DNA from: Kitasatospora arboriphila
GTDB lineage: Bacteria > Actinomycetota > Actinomycetes > Mycobacteriales > Mycobacteriaceae
Length of the DNA stretch: 64,000 nucleotides
Assembly (NCBI RefSeq): GCF_000717275.1
Contig: NZ_JNYV01000003.1
Coordinates: forward strand, 620,001-684,000
Reading direction: 5' to 3'
The notes under the pieces were generated by a model. It did no database searches, was not told where the DNA came from, and was given only the letters and a program-made list of their open reading frames with translations. This document shows positions 39,891 to 48,546 of this stretch, in pieces. Numbering within the stretch: the first letter of the stretch is position 1; each line of letters begins with the position of its first letter. A program made the position numbers and the translations under genes.

Positions 39891-41155
39891 CAGACCCTCC
39901 CAGGCTTGTTGATCGATCCGAGGAACAGCGGCAAACCCGTTGAGGTGTCGATGATCTGGTACACGAATGGTCGGTCGGCGACGAAGAGTTCCATCTGCTC
40001 AGGGGGCAGCGCGGTCACTCCGGCATCGATCTGGGTCGCCGACGCTGCCACCGTGCCTTTTTCGCCCACCGTGATGGTGCTGTCCTGGGCGGCGGCCGTG
40101 ACGAGCAGCTGGGGACTGATGCCGTTCAGATCGGCAGCGTCGGTGAACAGTTCCCGGACGCCGAGCCCTTCGAGCACGGTCTTGAGATCCACCGAACTCT
40201 CCACCTCCCATCGCGGCAGACTCACCGACACCGAGGTGGTGGGCGCCGAACGCAGCTGTGTGCTCGCCCCGGACAGCACCTGCTGGTCGAGTATCGTCCT
40301 CACGTCGCGGCCCGCGGGCAGAAACACCTGCATGGCCAGTCCGTCGGAATAGGGCAGTTGCACACCGGTCCACCCCGCGCCGGAGACCCAGCCGGCCGAG
40401 ACAGTCTTGCGCATCATGTTGACCTCGTCGACCGATCCGTCTGCGGAGGTGAAATCGGATGGCGCAGTGGAATCCGGTGAGAACGGCTGCTGCCACGCGG
40501 CTGCGAGGTAGACGGTCGAGAGGAGGCTGATCACCGTGTCCGGGTTGTATTCGGTGGGGGTCTGGAGGATCTTGCCCCCGGTGTTCACCCCCAGCCACTT
40601 GTCGATGGCGGATTCGGTGTCAGGCGATGTGAAGTCCACCGGATACACCCCGCTGTCGAAACGGCTGCCGAGTACTTCGAGGTATTCGGCGCCGACCTCC
40701 ACCGAATCGTCGATGAAGATTCCGGCAGCCTGATGGAACACCGGTGGGGTGGGGGGTTTGTCCTCGTCGACGCCGCCGGGATCCCCGTCGAATCGATCGA
40801 GCTGTCCGATCAGCGCCGCACTGGCATCGTCGTCCTGCTGACCGATCACCGCATCGAGTTCGGCAGCGGTGGTGCCACCCGCGCCCGCCCGCAGCATCTG
40901 TAGTGCGATCATCGCGCTCCACGGTGAGATCACCTGATTGTCCGAGAGGTCGGTGCCCCGCAGCACGTCGACGCCGAACCCGGTGGTGTCGACGACCATG
41001 GTCTCTGCCGTTTCGCGCACTTCGTCGACACCGATCTGGTCGAAGCGGACCCCGGAGGCCTTGGTCAGTTGTGCGGTCACCGCCTGCTCCGTTTCCCGGG
41101 CACAACCGGCCACGGTCAGGCTGATGATCAGCATCACCGTACACAGGGCTCTCAC
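39890..41155 (-). CDS. serpin-family lipoprotein
   Basis: 421 residues from the GTG at 41155, which overlaps the preceding stop (GTGA) and gives a compact lipoprotein signal peptide (RALCTVMLIISLTVAGC, lipid-modified Cys18); an ATG at 41185 would add ten residues. The body is a full serpin: NQVISPWSAMIALQML near the start, STVYLAAAWQQPF, and the signature FVADRPFVYQIID...LPLFLGSINKP at the end. The reactive-loop hinge EKGTVAASAT fits the inhibitory consensus (P17 Glu, P15 Gly, P14 Thr, small P12-P9), with P1 expected near the Val-Thr of DAGVTA. Probably a cell-surface inhibitor of serine or cysteine proteases. Serpins are uncommon in bacteria. Confidence 0.9.
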   Translation of the reverse strand: MRALCTVMLIISLTVAGCARETEQAVTAQLTKASGVRFDQIGVDEVRETAETMVVDTTGFGVDVLRGTDLSDNQVISPWSAMIALQMLRAGAGGTTAAELDAVIGQQDDDASAALIGQLDRFDGDPGGVDEDKPPTPPVFHQAAGIFIDDSVEVGAEYLEVLGSRFDSGVYPVDFTSPDTESAIDKWLGVNTGGKILQTPTEYNPDTVISLLSTVYLAAAWQQPFSPDSTAPSDFTSADGSVDEVNMMRKTVSAGWVSGAGWTGVQLPYSDGLAMQVFLPAGRDVRTILDQQVLSGASTQLRSAPTTSVSVSLPRWEVESSVDLKTVLEGLGVRELFTDAADLNGISPQLLVTAAAQDSTITVGEKGTVAASATQIDAGVTALPPEQMELFVADRPFVYQIIDTSTGLPLFLGSINKPGRV

Positions 41156-42264
41156 GAGTTGGCTCCTCGTGCGCTCACCCGCCACGGCGTCACCTCACCG
41201 GCGAGGTCGACCACCATCAGCTCGTTCGCGAGATTGACTGCGGCACAGACGTGATTGGGCGCCACCTGGACCCGGTCTCCCACCTCCGGCCGCGACTTCG
41301 AATTGGCGAAGTCGACGGTGGCGTGGTGTTCGGACAGTGCGATGACACGTGCGTCGGGATAGGTCGGCAGACGGCCACCGCCGCTGGCCCACGCGGGCTG
41401 GTCTGCTCCCAGAACCTTGCTGCCACAATCGAGTACCACTTTGCCTGCTTCGCGGTGGACGACCGTGGTGACCGCGGTGAGCGCCACTTGTGCAAACGTG
41501 CAGATACCCAACTCCACCTGCTGGGCATCACCGAACACGTACACCCCCGGCCGGATCTCGGTGAGCACCGAAGGATCCGCCTCGCTGGCCGAGGGTGTCG
41601 AACCACCACTGCGGATGACCGGATCGATACCGCCGTTGCGCAGCGACTGGGCTGCCATGGCAACGGCTCCGGACTCTTGTCTCGCCACCCCGGCGGGACG
41701 GCCGGGTTGGTAGCTGTGTCCGGGAAAGGTGAACGCGCCGAGCACTTTCAGTCCTGCCGCCACCGCACGGTGTCCGACATCGCCGGCGCGCTGAGGATGC
41801 ACCCCGGTCCGGTGATGACCGCTGTCGATCTCGACGAGCACACGCGCGCCGGGCAAGTGCTGTGCCAACTGCCCGGCGCCTGCCGCCGAATCCACGGTCA
41901 GGAGCACCTCGGCCTGATCCATGACCCTGCGAAGTCGTTGCGCCTTGCTCTCGGTGACCCAGAGCGGATAGGCGATGAACAGGTCGGTGATGCCCGCCGC
42001 CGCGAACACCTCGGCTTCGCCGATGGTGGCGACGGTCAGCCCGACCGCTCCATGCGCGATCTGACGGTGGGCGAGTTCGGTGCTCTTGTGGGTCTTGGCG
42101 TGCGGACGCAACGCAAGACCCGATGCGGCGGCGAACTCGGACATTCGTGCGAGGTTGGCGTCGAGAACGGCGTCGTCGACGGCGAGAAACGGGGTGTCCA
42201 GGGCTGCGGTGGCAGTGAGCACCCTGTTGTCGGGGCCTGAGTCGACACTGTCGGTGTGGGTCAC
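41152..42264 (-). CDS. PLP-dependent D-threonine aldolase / D-serine dehydratase-like enzyme
   Basis: 370 residues from the GTG at 42264; the frame stays open upstream but overlaps dnaE2 antisense. Fold-type III (alanine-racemase-like) barrel with the PLP lysine in LRPHAKTHKS (about 40-50) and the C-terminal DSD1/aldolase domain with metal-site His and Cys (ALSEHHATVDF, VAPNHVCAAVNL). It cleaves or dehydrates D-hydroxy amino acids. First gene of an operon with the serpin and DUF1697 genes. Confidence 0.88.
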   Translation of the reverse strand: MTHTDSVDSGPDNRVLTATAALDTPFLAVDDAVLDANLARMSEFAAASGLALRPHAKTHKSTELAHRQIAHGAVGLTVATIGEAEVFAAAGITDLFIAYPLWVTESKAQRLRRVMDQAEVLLTVDSAAGAGQLAQHLPGARVLVEIDSGHHRTGVHPQRAGDVGHRAVAAGLKVLGAFTFPGHSYQPGRPAGVARQESGAVAMAAQSLRNGGIDPVIRSGGSTPSASEADPSVLTEIRPGVYVFGDAQQVELGICTFAQVALTAVTTVVHREAGKVVLDCGSKVLGADQPAWASGGGRLPTYPDARVIALSEHHATVDFANSKSRPEVGDRVQVAPNHVCAAVNLANELMVVDLAGEVTPWRVSARGANS

Positions 42265-42465
42265 CGCGCCGTGCCGTTGAGGTGTGTGAGGGTGCGGCCG
42301 GCTGCTGTCGAGTGTGGCGAGGGGTGTTGTCTCCGGCCGCTCGGGCCACCGACATCGCGGTGCATCATGTGGGTCAACAATGCCAGAGTCGGGTGACCCG
42401 TGCCGACATATTCGGCCGTCCGGGCCGGTCCGTGGTGAGCGCTGAGAGCCCGGCAATCGCCGGGC

Positions 42466-42494
42466 TTGTTCATCGAAAACATGTTCGATACGGT
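42466..42494 (+). promoter_or_regulatory. SOS promoter of dnaE2 with LexA box
   Basis: TTGTTC (42466-42471), a 17-base spacer and TACGGT (42489-42494). The LexA box TCGAAA-ACAT-GTTCGA (42473-42488) fills the spacer between the two boxes. The predicted start of transcription falls at or next to the GTG at 42500, so the mRNA may be leaderless. Confidence 0.85.
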
Positions 42495-42499
42495 GAGGT

Positions 42500-45400
42500 G
42501 TGGGTTGGCACAACGGCCCTCCGACCTGGTCGGAGCTGGAACGCGTTCTTTCCGGGCGGCCGCATGTCGGCGGCCGATCCGGCGAGACCTTTGCCGGCGA
42601 CGGTGGCGACAGTCCGGCGTGGTCGCGTAAACGCACGCCCTACGAGGCCGGCGAGTTACGCCGAGGCAAGTCGCAGGTCCGGTACGCCGAACTGCACGCC
42701 CACAGCTCCTACAGTTTTCTCGACGGAGCCAGCAGTCCCGAGGAGATGGCAGAGGAAGCGCATCGGCTGGGCCTCGAAGCCTTGGCGATCACCGACCACA
42801 ACGGGTTCTACGGTGTGGTGCGTTTCGCCGAGGCAGCCCTGGAATGGAAGCTGCCCACCGTCTTCGGCTCCGAACTCTCGCTGCTGCGTGATGCCCCTCG
42901 CACCGGTGTGGCCGATCCGGACGGTTCGCATCTGCTGGTCCTGGCCCGCGGCCAGGAGGGCTACCGCAGGCTGTCCCGGCAGATCGCCGCCGGACACATG
43001 GCAGCAGGCGAGAAGGGACTGCTGCGTTTTGACGTCGAGACGTTGGCAGGGGCCGCGGACGGGCACTGGCTGATACTCACCGGATGCCGAAAAGGCACTG
43101 TGCGCCAGGCATTGTCGTCGAGCGGGCCGGATGCCGCCGATGCTGCGCTCGGTGAGTTGATCGACCTGTTCGGCCGCGACAACGTGGCCGTGGAACTGAC
43201 CGCGCAGGGGATGGCCGATGACGACGAACGCAACGCGGTGCTCGCCGGGCTGGCCCGGCGCAATCGGGTGATGACGGTGGCGACCACGGGTGCCCACTTC
43301 TCGGCGCCACATCGCAGGCGGTTGGCGATGGCGATGGCCGCGGTGCGTGCTCGCCGCAGCCTGGATGAGATGGATGGCTGGCTCGCGCCACTCGGGGGCG
43401 CCCACCTGCGCAGCGGAGACGAGATGGCGCGGCTTCTCAGTGCCCACCCCGATGCCATCGACAACGCCGCGATGCTGGCCGGCGAGCTCGCCTTCGGATT
43501 GCACCTGATCGCACCGCAGTTGCCGCCGTTCGACGTACCCGAAGGGCACACGGAGAGTTCGTGGCTGCGAGAACTGACCGCACGCGGGGCCACCGAGCGG
43601 TACGGCACGCCGCAGAGCCATCCCAAGGCGTATGAGCAGATCGAGCATGAACTCGATGTGATCGACACCCTCGGGTTCCCGGGCTACTTCCTGGTGGTCG
43701 AGGACATCGTCAGGTATTGCCGCAACAACAACATCCTCTGCCAGGGCCGCGGCAGTGCGGCCAACTCGGCGGTGTGTTACGCACTGGGGATCACCGCGAT
43801 CGACCCGGTCGGCAACGATCTGCTGTTCGAACGATTCCTGTCACCCGCCCGCGATGGCCCACCCGACATCGACATCGACATCGAGTCGGATTTGCGAGAA
43901 GAGGCCATCCAGTACGTGTACCGACGGTACGGGCGGCAGAACGCCGCTCAGGTTGCCAATGTGATCACCTATCGGGGCAAGTCGTCGGTGCGGGATATGG
44001 CTCGCGCACTGGGGTATTCGGTGGGGCAGCAGGATGCCTGGAGCAAACAGGTGCATCGATACGATGCGGCGAAGGCCAACGAACACGACATCCCCGACGA
44101 TGTGGTCGACCTCGCCAATCAGATCAACGGCATGCCGCGGCATCTGGGAATCCATTCCGGCGGCATGGTGATCTGCGACCGGCCGATCGCCGACGTCTGT
44201 CCCACCGAATGGGCCCGGATGCCCAATCGCAGTGTGCTGCAATGGGACAAAGACGACTGCGCTGCCATCGGTCTGGTGAAGTTCGACATGCTGGGTCTGG
44301 GAATGCTCTCAGCCATCCACTACGCCATCGACTTCCTCGAGCAGCACCGCGGCATCCATGTGGACCTGGCGAAGATCGATCTGACCGAAAAAGCCGTGTA
44401 CGACATGTTGTGCAAAGCAGACACCGTCGGCGTGTTCCAAGTGGAATCGCGGGCGCAGATGGCAACGCTGCCACGGCTCAAGCCACGCAAGTTCTATGAC
44501 CTGGTGGTGGAGGTGGCGCTCATCCGCCCCGGGCCCATTCAAGGTGGGTCGGTGCACCCGTATATCCGGCGTCGCAACGGGTTGGAAGAGCCGACCTGTG
44601 AACACCCTTCGATGGAGGCGGCACTCGCGCGAACACTGGGAGTGCCATTGTTCCAGGAACAGTTGATGCAGGTTGCGGTGGATGTGGCCGGGTTCAGTGC
44701 AGCGGAGGCCGACCAGTTGCGCCGCGCGATGGGGTCGAAGCGATCGCCGGAGAAGATGAACCGGCTACGCGGCCGCTTCTACCAGGGGATGGAGGATCTG
44801 CACGGCATCACCGGGGAGATGGCCGACCGCATCTTCGAGAAGATGGCAGCGTTCGCCAATTTCGGTTTCCCGGAGAGTCATTCGCAGAGTTTTGCGTCCC
44901 TGGTGTTCTACTCGTCCTGGCTCAAGCTGCACCATCCGGCGGCCTTCTGCGCGGCGTTGATCAAAGCGCAGCCCATGGGCTTCTATTCACCACAGACGCT
45001 GGTTGCCGATGCCCGGCGCCACGGCGTCGCCGTACATGGTCCTGACATCAACCTCTCGCAGGCGGACGCCGATCTGGAGAACGACGGACTCGACGTGCGC
45101 CTCGGGCTGGCGTCGGTGCGGTCGATCGGTACCGAGTTGGCCGAGCAGATCGTCGAGCAGCGCTTGACCGGTGGCCCGTTCACGGGCGCAGCGGACCTGT
45201 CCCGGCGCACGGATGTGAGCACCAACCAGCTCGAGGCCTTGGCCACGGCCGGGGCATTCGACTGTTTCGGCATCAGCCGACGGCAGGCGTTGTGGGATGC
45301 CGGTTCGGCAGCTCAGGAGAAGTCCGACCGGCTGCCGCTGCATGAGAACAGTGCTGCGCCGGCACTTCCGGGGATGAGTGAGGTGGAAATGGCGGCGTCG

Positions 45401-45787
45401 GACGTATGGGCGACGGGGGTCAGCCCGGGCAGCTATCCCACCGAGTTCATCCGCCCTCAGCTCGACGCGCTGGGAGTGGTCGCGGCGGCGGACCTGTTGT
45501 CGGTGCCCGACGGTTCCCGTGTGTTGGTCGGCGGTGCGGTGACCCACCGGCAACGACCCGCCACGGCGGCGGGGGTGACGTTCGTGAACCTGGAAGACGA
45601 GACCGGGATGGTCAATGTGGTGTGCTCGGTGGGGCTTTGGGCGAAATACCGCAAACTGGCTCAGACGGCGCCCGCCCTGCTGATCCGGGGGCGGGTACAG
45701 AATGCCGAGGGGGCGGTGACGGTGGTGGCCGACCGCCTGCAGCGCATGGACCTCCGTGTCGGATCCCGATCTCGTGACTGGGCCTGA
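42500..45787 (+). CDS. dnaE2: error-prone DNA polymerase DnaE2
   Basis: 1095 residues, shorter than replicative DnaE1 (about 1180). C-family polymerase: PHP domain (ELHAHSSYSFLDGASSPEEM, about 65-85), palm with acidic motif PDIDIDIESD (about 455), fingers (SGGMVICDRP, RRAMGSKRSPEKM), and a C-terminal OB domain. The C-terminal clamp-binding motif of DnaE1 is absent, consistent with dependence on ImuB. GTG start at 42500. It does SOS lesion bypass and induced mutagenesis. In this genome it lies about 4.7 kb from imuA'-imuB. Confidence 0.95.
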   Translation: MGWHNGPPTWSELERVLSGRPHVGGRSGETFAGDGGDSPAWSRKRTPYEAGELRRGKSQVRYAELHAHSSYSFLDGASSPEEMAEEAHRLGLEALAITDHNGFYGVVRFAEAALEWKLPTVFGSELSLLRDAPRTGVADPDGSHLLVLARGQEGYRRLSRQIAAGHMAAGEKGLLRFDVETLAGAADGHWLILTGCRKGTVRQALSSSGPDAADAALGELIDLFGRDNVAVELTAQGMADDDERNAVLAGLARRNRVMTVATTGAHFSAPHRRRLAMAMAAVRARRSLDEMDGWLAPLGGAHLRSGDEMARLLSAHPDAIDNAAMLAGELAFGLHLIAPQLPPFDVPEGHTESSWLRELTARGATERYGTPQSHPKAYEQIEHELDVIDTLGFPGYFLVVEDIVRYCRNNNILCQGRGSAANSAVCYALGITAIDPVGNDLLFERFLSPARDGPPDIDIDIESDLREEAIQYVYRRYGRQNAAQVANVITYRGKSSVRDMARALGYSVGQQDAWSKQVHRYDAAKANEHDIPDDVVDLANQINGMPRHLGIHSGGMVICDRPIADVCPTEWARMPNRSVLQWDKDDCAAIGLVKFDMLGLGMLSAIHYAIDFLEQHRGIHVDLAKIDLTEKAVYDMLCKADTVGVFQVESRAQMATLPRLKPRKFYDLVVEVALIRPGPIQGGSVHPYIRRRNGLEEPTCEHPSMEAALARTLGVPLFQEQLMQVAVDVAGFSAAEADQLRRAMGSKRSPEKMNRLRGRFYQGMEDLHGITGEMADRIFEKMAAFANFGFPESHSQSFASLVFYSSWLKLHHPAAFCAALIKAQPMGFYSPQTLVADARRHGVAVHGPDINLSQADADLENDGLDVRLGLASVRSIGTELAEQIVEQRLTGGPFTGAADLSRRTDVSTNQLEALATAGAFDCFGISRRQALWDAGSAAQEKSDRLPLHENSAAPALPGMSEVEMAASDVWATGVSPGSYPTEFIRPQLDALGVVAAADLLSVPDGSRVLVGGAVTHRQRPATAAGVTFVNLEDETGMVNVVCSVGLWAKYRKLAQTAPALLIRGRVQNAEGAVTVVADRLQRMDLRVGSRSRDWA

Positions 45788-45793
45788 CCCGTC

Positions 45794-45952
45794 GACCGTG
45801 CCGAAACACCCGTTGACCGTGCCGAAACACCCGTCGACCGTGCCGAAACACCCGTCGACCGTGCCGAAACACCCGTCGACCGTGCCGAAACAAGGATTGA
45901 CCGTGCCGACGCGGAGCGTATCGGCCCACCCGACGCGAGTTTCGGCACGGTC
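45794..45952. repeat. 21-bp tandem repeat array with a terminal inverted copy
   Basis: GACCGTGCCGAAAC recurs at 45794, 45815, 45836, 45857 and 45878 in units of 21 bases (spacer ACCCGTC or ACCCGTT), with a degenerate sixth copy at 45899. The reverse complement GTTTCGGCACGGTC follows at 45939-45952, so each unit can pair with it to form a long hairpin. It starts 7 bases after the dnaE2 stop. It may act as a terminator for dnaE2. Reading through as protein gives TVPKHPS repeats, but there is no sign this is translated. Confidence 0.9.
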
Positions 45953-46031
45953 AGCGGGCTGGTGGGCTGTTTGATGGATCGCTGCCAGTACCGGCCGGCA
46001 CTAGCATGACGGGATGCGCGGTGGGCGGGGC

Positions 46032-46126
46032 GAGAGTGGGTTCTCCGAACCCGTCTCAGGGGCAACCCCTGGGTGCATCTCACAGTTGGTATCAGCGTCC
46101 GACGCCGGCAGGCACGCTCCGCGTGC
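46032..46126 (+). ncRNA. cluster of short hairpins upstream of the reverse transcriptase (candidate msr-like RNA)
   Basis: Three 6-bp hairpins with 3-base loops follow closely: GGGTTC-TCC-GAACCC (46038-46052, with an outer GAGA/TCTC pairing), CAGGGG-CAA-CCCCTG (46057-46071) and GCACGC-TCC-GCGTGC (46112-46126). Retron RNAs have one to three short msr hairpins just upstream of the RT gene, preceded by a branching guanosine; a TAGC lies at 46002. I could not find convincing long outer repeats or an msd stem, so this is a candidate only. Confidence 0.35.
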
Positions 46127-46180
46127 TACGCGGCGCCGCAGACGAGAGTTCTGGTCGCCTCGCCGCCGCGCATCTGCCTC

Positions 46181-47494
46181 ATGACCACCGACTCGACCGA
46201 TCCGGGAGACTCCACCGACTCCGCACATCCTGACGATCTGGGTGGCCTCGGCCCCGGGATCCGAATCCCGGCACGGTCGCTCGACCTGCTCATCAACCGG
46301 CTCGAGGTGGATCCGCGGTGGTCGGTCCATGCGCTGGGCGAGATGCTGGCGGCCACGACGGCGCCTGCCACAGCCACGGCCCTGCTCGGCCTGCTGCTCG
46401 AGGAGTTCCCCGAGAGGCCCGAGCCGGAGGCCGTCCGCAGGGCGCTCTGGTCGATGGTCATCGAGAACCGCAGCCAGGTGTTCGGTGAACTGCCGACGCC
46501 CGAGATGACGTTCGGCCTTCCTCCGCTGGCCGGCGCCACCGATGTGGCGCGCTGGCTCGGCCTCACGGTGGGCGAACTGGAGTGGTTTGCCGATCGAGGT
46601 CACTGGCTACGCTCGAAAAAGGCGGCCCTCGTCCATTATCGGTATGTCACGATCCCCAAACGGAACGGCGTCAGGGTGATCGAGGCACCAAAACCCCATC
46701 TCCGCGAGATCCAGCGCCGGATACTCCGAGAGATACTCGATCGCATCCCACCGCATCGCGCGGCGCAGGGATTTGTCGCGGGCCGGTCCACGGCGAGTTT
46801 CGCCTGGCCACACTCCGAACGCAACGTGGTGTTGCGGGTCGATCTGCGGAACTGCTTTCCGACCATCACCTCGGCGCGGGTGCGCGCGGTTTTCGCAGCT
46901 GTCGGATATCGGAGGACGTCCCGGCTCTTGTCCGAGATATGCACCACCGCAACACCTCCCGATGTCCTTCGAGGTCTCGACTTCGCCCACGCGTCGCTGC
47001 TGCGGGCGCGGCATCTACCGCAGGGTGCCCCGACCTCGCCGGCTCTGGCCAACCTGGCCATGCGCACCATGGACCGCCGGATCTGGGGTTATGCCCGGCA
47101 CCACAACCTTCACTACAGCCGTTACGGCGATGATCTGGCCATCTCGGGCGACGTCATGGACGCAGGGAAGGTGCTCTGGACAGTGCTGCGTATCATCGCC
47201 GACGAAGGTTTCACCGTTCACCCCGACAAGACGAAGATCATGTACTCACACCAGCGGCAGCAACTCGCGGGGCTGGTGGTCAACGACATGCCCAGGGTCG
47301 GCCGGGTCGACTACGACAACCTCAGGGCTCTGCTGCACAACGCCATTCGCACGGGCGCCCATGCCCAGAACCGCGACGACCATCCGCGGTTCCGCGAGCA
47401 CGTGTACGGCAAGATCGCCTGGATCGCCGCCACCAGCCCAGCCCGTCGAAACACGTTGCTGGCCATGGCCGAACGGGTTGACTGGAATCGCTAG
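46181..47494 (+). CDS. retron-type reverse transcriptase
   Basis: 437 residues from the ATG at 46181; a GTG at 46073 is in frame but would run through the hairpin cluster. An N-terminal extension of about 140 residues precedes the RT domain: HYRYVTIPKRNGVRVIEAP, FVAGRS, catalytic RVDLRNCFP, LPQGAPTSPALANLA, and the active-site YGDD at 315-318. Retron-group marks are present but altered: FAWPH in place of NAxxH and QLAGLVVND in place of VTGLVVN. Known retron RTs make branched RNA-DNA from an upstream RNA and defend against phage. The gene lies between dnaE2 and trmL, outside the conserved order. The effector is not obvious; the next gene is a candidate. Confidence 0.85.
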   Translation: MTTDSTDPGDSTDSAHPDDLGGLGPGIRIPARSLDLLINRLEVDPRWSVHALGEMLAATTAPATATALLGLLLEEFPERPEPEAVRRALWSMVIENRSQVFGELPTPEMTFGLPPLAGATDVARWLGLTVGELEWFADRGHWLRSKKAALVHYRYVTIPKRNGVRVIEAPKPHLREIQRRILREILDRIPPHRAAQGFVAGRSTASFAWPHSERNVVLRVDLRNCFPTITSARVRAVFAAVGYRRTSRLLSEICTTATPPDVLRGLDFAHASLLRARHLPQGAPTSPALANLAMRTMDRRIWGYARHHNLHYSRYGDDLAISGDVMDAGKVLWTVLRIIADEGFTVHPDKTKIMYSHQRQQLAGLVVNDMPRVGRVDYDNLRALLHNAIRTGAHAQNRDDHPRFREHVYGKIAWIAATSPARRNTLLAMAERVDWNR

Positions 47495-47564
47495 CCCATC
47501 GCCGGCAGGGGTGGGCACGTTCGGCGGCCTGTATTTACCGGCCCGCAGCGACTAGCCTCGGTAG

Positions 47565-47984
47565 ATGACGCGCAGCAACTATTCGAACAATCTCAACCGC
47601 CAGACACCCGGCGCTGTCGAGAACACCGACAGCGAGAACTCGCTGGACACTCAGATCGCAATAGTGTGGGCGCTCGAAGACGGCTGGCAGGGTGCTGACT
47701 CACTGGCCCCGAGCCCGCAAGCCAAGGAGTTCTACGAGATCTACCGCGATGGCCTGCCCAGTTCTTACTGGAACGAGTCGGCACCGAGCGCCACCGTCGA
47801 CGGTGGTTTGCACCTCGGATGGGAACGCAGCGACCACATCTATTCCGCCGATATCCTGTCCGGCGGCGAACTGGTCCTACGGGTGACCGCACCTCATGAG
47901 TCGGACAACGCCGAACTCCGTCTGGATCAACCGACAGCAGGAATGCTCCGCCGTTTCGTGATGCGTGGCCTGCCGATCGACTGA
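47565..47984 (+). CDS. small protein of unknown function downstream of the reverse transcriptase
   Basis: 139 residues, soluble. After a polar N-terminus it reads ALEDGWQGADSLAPSPQAKEF and VDGGLHLGWERSDHIYSADI, a GW-x-G ... P-x-x-DGG-x-x-L-x-W pattern that I have seen in small unassigned bacterial proteins but cannot name. It lies 70 bases after the RT on the same strand and may be cotranscribed. No catalytic motif is recognisable. Confidence 0.65.
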   Translation: MTRSNYSNNLNRQTPGAVENTDSENSLDTQIAIVWALEDGWQGADSLAPSPQAKEFYEIYRDGLPSSYWNESAPSATVDGGLHLGWERSDHIYSADILSGGELVLRVTAPHESDNAELRLDQPTAGMLRRFVMRGLPID

Positions 47985-48011
47985 CGTCAGACCACTCGAT
48001 CGCCCGGACCG

Positions 48012-48476
48012 CTAGACCGCCCCGGCGAAACCGTGCTGTCGCCATGCCTCGTACACAACGATGCTCGCTGCGTTCGCGAGGTTGAGGGAACGTCGGCCGG
48101 CCAGCATGGGGATGCGGACACGTTCGGTCACGTGCGGGTCGGACATCACCTCTTCCGACAGCCCGGTGGGCTCGGGACCGAACAGCAGAACGTCGCCGGG
48201 TTGATAGTGGATGTCGGTGTAGAACGTGTCGGCATGGGCGGTGAAGGCGAAAACCCGTTGTGGGGCAAGCGCACCCCAGGCAGCGAACAGATCCTCGTGC
48301 ACGGTCACCGACGCCATGTCGTGATAGTCGAGCCCGGCACGCTTCACCTTGGGTTCGGACAGGTCGAATCCCAGCGGTTCCACCAGGTGTAACTGACACC
48401 CGGTGTTGGCCGCCAACCGGATCGCGTTACCGGTGTTGGGGGGTATGCAGGGCTCGTGGAACAGCAGTCGGAACAC
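48012..48476 (-). CDS. trmL: tRNA (cytidine/uridine-34-2'-O)-methyltransferase TrmL
   Basis: 154 residues, GTG start. SPOUT (trefoil-knot) methyltransferase with motifs PPNTGNAIRLAANTG, LFGPEPTGLSEEV and RIPMLAGRRSLNLANAASIVVYE. It methylates the wobble ribose of leucine tRNAs. Corresponds to M. tuberculosis Rv3366 (spoU). Confidence 0.95.
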   Translation of the reverse strand: MFRLLFHEPCIPPNTGNAIRLAANTGCQLHLVEPLGFDLSEPKVKRAGLDYHDMASVTVHEDLFAAWGALAPQRVFAFTAHADTFYTDIHYQPGDVLLFGPEPTGLSEEVMSDPHVTERVRIPMLAGRRSLNLANAASIVVYEAWRQHGFAGAV

Positions 48477-48546
48477 TCGTCAAGCTTGACTCACCGCCAT
48501 GGAGGACTCTTCGGCGGTGTCGCCGTGGCGGTGTAGACATGCATTC

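Noticed and set aside
42265..42636. N-terminal extension of the D-threonine-aldolase-like protein
   Set aside because: It overlaps the dnaE2 start region antisense and lacks similarity to the family; the fold begins after 42264.
45794..45912. CRISPR array
   Set aside because: Units are 21 bases with nearly identical 7-base spacers, so there are no unique spacers, and no cas genes are nearby.
45756..45974. A protein with TVPKHPS heptad repeats, or FRHGRRV on the other strand
   Set aside because: The repeat period happens to be divisible by three; no ribosome site, start or family supports translation.
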